From: Acanthamoeba castellanii str. Neff
Taxonomy: Eukaryota > Discosea > Longamoebia > Acanthamoebidae
Assembly: GCF_000313135.1 (NCBI RefSeq)
Contig: NW_004457532.1
Coordinates: 872,309 to 895,524, forward strand
DNA length: 23,216 nucleotides
Direction of reading: 5' to 3'
The notes beneath the pieces were generated by a model, which was not told the DNA's origin, made no database searches, and worked only from the letters and a program-made list of their open reading frames with translations. Shown here one piece after another: positions 19,689-23,216 of the stretch (position 1 is the first letter of the stretch; every line of letters starts with the position of its first letter). The translations under genes were made by a program, and so were the position numbers.

Positions 19689-20693
19689 CTAGTGTGGTCC
19701 CACTTGGGGAAGCGTGCGCCGAGCCGGCTTGGTCGTGTCTTCGATGACCTCTCCCTTGAGCCGTCCGAAGTTAGGGTGTGCGAAGTTGCCTTCACAGTAC
19801 GCAGAGATTGGTTAGCTTGCGCCTCATCAGGCTCAAAAGAAGGGAGGCGTAGTACCGGGCTTGAAGATGCTGAGCATCACGTTGTGAGGGTGGTGGTAGA
19901 TTGTGACAAAGTCGCCCACCTTGAAGTCAAGCTGCGTGTTGTTGATCCGATCCCACCAGGGCACATTCCAGTTGACCTGAGTCTTCTCGATGACTCTACC
20001 GAGCACCTTGTACCTGTACGTGACCCTCTGCGACCAACGAGCGCGCGCGCGCGCACACACACACAAGTCGCGCAGGCCACACCACCCACGGAGGTTCACC
20101 CCACACGTGTGCCGCTCGACGTCAGCTGACAATGCACTCCACAGTCCCACTAAACAAAGGCGCGGTGCGCACCCGTTTGTTGGTGCCCTCAATCGGGACG
20201 ACTTCGACGATCTTGGCCTGGAGGGTGGGCCAGTTGCGCTGCTCCCAGGCTTGCGCGGCCAGGGTCGACACCGGAAAGACAACGAAGAAGAAGCCCACGG
20301 AGAGATACACGGCCAGCCGCATGTAGCGGCGCTTGATGGACACCGCTGCCGACCGCATCTCCGAGAAGCTCTTGGGTCCTGGCGCAAACTGAGCGCCCAT
20401 CTGTGCGTAGTGTCGCCTCTGGCCGCCGACGACTCTCGCCACTCTCTAGTTTTGGTTTTACAAATTGTTATTTTCTGCACCGCGGTGGGCCTGGCGTCGG
20501 GCTGAAAGAGAGCTGGGGGGGGAGGGCGTGCGCGTGCGCGTACCGTCATGGCGGAGCCAGCAGGGATGGCAGTGCCTGCAACGAACCCGACCAGCAAAGC
20601 CCCCTTGGCGGAGGTAGTGGTACGCCACGCAACGTGGGCGCCCCAAGGAACAGCGACCAAGGGCAATCCAGCTGCCATCGATCTGCGCATCAT
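19689..20693 (-). CDS. Small DUF3592-like membrane protein
   Basis: Four exons: 20693-20544, 20400-20173, 20027-19856, 19789-19689; about 216 aa with consistent phases. Exon 1 encodes a hydrophobic segment (GALLVGFVAGTAIPAG). Exon 2 encodes a basic stretch, then a strong transmembrane helix (MRLAVYLSVGFFFVVFPVSTLAA). The soluble part has YRYKVLGRVIE and KVGDFVTIYHHPHNVMLSIFKPG, resembling the DUF3592 pattern of a short beta domain followed by a VG..V.VYY.P segment and Gly. Function is unknown. Exon 2 begins exactly with ATG, so a shorter 166-residue protein starting there is possible, leaving exon 1 as leader. It diverges from the GBF1-like gene across 266 bp. Confidence 0.65.
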
Positions 20694-20959
20694 CTCTTCA
20701 AGTTATTGTTGACCGGTCTCTCTCAGCGGATGGCGTGCGGCGATCGAGAGGATGAGTAAGGGCGATTGTTGGTCGCTGAATTTCTTTTTCCTTTTCCCGC
20801 TTTATTACAAGAGAAATCACAAAAGGAAATGCCGTAGCTGGACGTGGCCAAGTCGACGTCGGCAAGGACTCAACAAGCAGGGGACACGACATCTGCGTGT
20901 CGATTGATTCTCTCTGCCCGCCTTCTGCGTCAGGTAGTTGTGGACTCCATTGCGGCGAA
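20694..20959. promoter_or_regulatory. Divergent promoter between the DUF3592-like and GBF1-like genes
   Basis: A 266-bp gap between two opposed start codons. It has a T-rich patch (about 20775-20810). I see no clear TATA box or consensus site. Confidence 0.4.
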
Positions 20960-23216
20960 ATGGAAGAGCCCCTCCCATCATATCCCTCTGGCGCCCAGCA
21001 GCATTCATGGCACTTGGGCAAGGCAGCAGTGCACATCGTGATTGGTGAAATCGAAAATGTGGTGGCTGCCATGCGCTTGAACAGTCGATGGGGCTCAGGG
21101 CCTCGCCTGGTATCATTCCATCTCCCACTCGGACTGTGCCCCCCACCCCCCAATCTCGTAGCGCCTTTTGTGTCACACCCACCATATCTTGTGCAGGTTT
21201 CCCAACCCGAGAGCCCTCTCCTCCAAGGCTTCAAAACGCTTCGTGCCACACTCTCAACCACCCACGGTACAAAGCGTTTCTTTATCCTGCTCCTCTGCTC
21301 TCCGCAGTCCCGTTGTTGGTTCTCTCTCACGATGATGCCGGTTCGTGCTGGCGTGTTTCGCTTCGCTTCGCTTCAGACCTTGCCGCCCTGGAACCGCTCG
21401 CATACCTGAAGCCCTTCCTGGGCGTCATCCGATCGGAGGAGACCAGCGGTCCGATCACCGGTGTGGCACTCTCCTCCGTCAACAAGTTCCTCTCCTACGG
21501 CTTCATACGTACGCACACGCGCACACTCACACGCACACGCGCACACGCACACGCGCCCTCTTTGTCGCTCTTCGCGGCGTATGCATCTGGGTGAATGATG
21601 AGCAATCGATCGACGCTGGCCTCCCACTTCCCACGCTCACGCGCCAATCTCCAAATAGACGAGGGCACGCCCAGTGCGGCCAAGGCGATGAGCACCATCA
21701 CCGACATCGTCACCCATTGTCGCTTCGAGGCCACGGCTCCCGACTCAGACGAGGTCGTGCTGGCCACCATCCTCGATGTGCGACGCATCCCTCTTCTCTC
21801 CCTCCCCGCCCTCTTTCTTTTGCCGTGCGGCGGCGGCGGCGGCGGCTTACGCGTGAGTGCGCCCCTGCATGGGATCGTGTTGCGTTGGCGGTGTAGGTGC
21901 TGCTGATGTGCCTCAAATGTCCCGCCGGCTTCCTGTTGAGCGACGACATGGTGATGGAGATGATCCAGACCTGCTTCCGCATGAGCGTGCAAACTCGCAT
22001 GAGCGGTACCACTCCCATCTACTTTTTCCATTTCTATTTCTACAACTGTCGCAACACCCCACGTCGCGCTAACCCCCCCCCCCCCCAAATCCGATTCACT
22101 CCGATCCGATCCGCGGATAAAAACACAACCAAAACCAAAAAGAACTGCTGCGCAAGCGGGCGGAGCGTACGCTGGTGGAGATGGTGCATACGGTGTTCCT
22201 CAACAGCGCCAGCTACTTCACACCCACCTCGCGCCCGCCCGAGGCCGTGCTCCCCTCGCCGGACCAGGGGCCGGCGCGCCCGTCGGCCTCCCCCTCCGCC
22301 GGCGCACCCGACGGGAGTACCGGCGAGTCCCCGGAAGACGCGGGAGAAGGAGGCAAGGAGTACATAAACCCGCGCGGCGTTCGCTTCCGTCCCACAGCCT
22401 CGGGCGAGGAGAGCGGCAAATCTCAAGGTCCGGCGCTACTCTTGTCACGCGCTCGAGTGTGTGTCTTTTTGCTCATTTGACTGACACACACGACACACGC
22501 ACGCACACAACACAGTGCCGACGCATAAGCCCTACGGCGTGCCGTGCATGGTGAAGCTGTTCGGCTTCATCTGCTCGCTCATCCAACCCACGCGAGCCAA
22601 TTCGGAGCCCATTCGGCTGCTCGGGCTGAGCCTGGTCAACATCATCCTCGAGACCCAGCCCCCCGAGGCGCTCTTCCCCGGACTCCTGCCCACCATCCAG
22701 GACGAGCTCTGCAGGCACCTCATGCTGGCACGAACCCCTCCCCCCTTGCTCCAAGGCCTTACCCCCAACAACTGGCCCTCTGTCGTAGCTGACAGCTCAC
22801 ACTCGCGCAGAACCTGATGACGAGCGATTTGACGATCTTCACCCTCACGCTGCGGACCTTCTACCACCTCTTCGTTTCCTACAAGGCGTCCCTCAAGCTG
22901 CAGATGGAGGCCTTCTTCCTGTGCCTCCTCAACAGGTACCGTGGCCTTCTTCCACGTCGAGGCCTCCTTCGGTACCCCTGGTTGACGAACGCCGTGCTTT
23001 CTTTCTCCGGTTTTGGTGTGCGTGTGCGTGTGCGTGTGCGGTGCCAGTGTCATGGAGAGCAAGGCGTCGAGCTACGAGAAGCAGGAATTGGCTCTCGAGT
23101 GCCTGGTGGAGTTCTGCGCGGAGCCCGATTTCATGATCGACCTCTTCCTCAACTACGACTGCGATCTCCAGTGCGCAAACCTCTTCGAGCAGCTCTGCAA
23201 ATTCCTCTACAAAGTA
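20960..23216 (+). CDS. GBF1: GBF1/GNOM/Gea-type ARF guanine-nucleotide exchange factor (N-terminal part)
   Basis: Nine exons in the window: 20960-21109, 21197-21266, 21377-21508, 21659-21777, 21897-22005, 22143-22427, 22516-22727, 22811-22935 and 23048-23216, open at the right edge; 457 residues so far. Large ARF-GEFs activate ARF at the cis-Golgi to recruit COPI. The DCB region is clear: VIGEIENVVAAMRLNSRW, FLGVIRSEETSGPITG, ALSSVNKFLSYG, CRFEATAPDSDEVVL, then ELLRKRAERTLVEMV. A Pro/Ser-rich linker (22250-22400) leads to PYGVPCMVKLFGFICSL and LTLRTFYHLFVSYKASLKLQ of the HUS region. The catalytic Sec7 domain would lie beyond 23216. Intron 22728-22810 seems to use a GC donor. The start at 20960 is just before the conserved IVxGE block. 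Confidence 0.88.
21510..21556 (+). repeat. CACACG-type repeat in GBF1 intron 3
   Basis: An alternating purine-pyrimidine tract (gcacacgcgcacac) at the start of intron 21509-21658. It could adopt Z-DNA. Non-coding. Confidence 0.7.
22073..22086 (+). repeat. Poly(C) run in GBF1 intron 5
   Basis: Fourteen consecutive C within intron 22006-22142. Homopolymer length may be unreliable in the assembly. Confidence 0.8.

Noticed and set aside
22428..22515. CACA-rich repeats here and at 21510-21556 as telomere-like or CRISPR-like arrays
   Set aside because: They are simple microsatellites inside introns without regular spacers or telomeric units.

Overview
The window looks like nuclear DNA of an Acanthamoeba-like amoebozoan. 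This rests on very GC- and CpG-rich coding sequence, dense short GT-AG introns (about 45-165 nt, roughly 65 in 23 kb), very short intergenic gaps, and intact eukaryotic gene families. The organism is inferred from style, not proved. I saw no tRNA, rRNA, CRISPR array, transposon or bacterial-type operon. Gene models were spliced by eye, requiring open frame, matching intron phase and family conservation. Junctions may be off by a few bases.

Layout: (1) 1-852 (+), 3' end of a coiled-coil protein with a Cys/His tail. (2) 1270-4892 (+), a 13-exon PIF1-family helicase with an RNase H1-type RNA:DNA hybrid-binding domain at its N-terminus, two SUMO-interaction-like motifs, and a Tyr/Gly/Ser-rich tail. 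(3) 5047-5349 (+), complex I subunit NDUFA1/MWFE. (4) 5430-7511 (-), an ATG14/Barkor-type autophagy subunit. (5) 7609-12957 (-), a large cytosine-5 DNA methyltransferase with three clear BAH domains and a fourth BAH-like region. (6) 13130-15625 (-), a TM9 superfamily (nonaspanin) protein. (7) 15796-18581 (+), augmin subunit HAUS5. (8) 18734-19458 (-), ribosomal protein L17 (uL22). (9) 19689-20693 (-), a small DUF3592-like membrane protein. (10) 20960-23216 (+), the DCB/HUS half of a GBF1/GNOM-type ARF-GEF, cut off by the window end.

Most genes are unrelated housekeeping genes packed head-to-tail, convergently or divergently. Two genome-maintenance genes stand out. The helicase joins an R-loop-recognising domain to a PIF1 motor. 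The methyltransferase has an unusual BAH-rich architecture, and both ends of its gene (about 7561-8760 and 12661-13080) are almost free of CpG, while its middle and all neighbours are CpG-rich. That pattern suggests long-term germline CpG methylation of the methyltransferase gene's own ends, which would be a possible self-targeting loop. E2F-like sites lie upstream of the helicase and in the TM9/HAUS5 divergent promoter, consistent with cell-cycle control of those genes.
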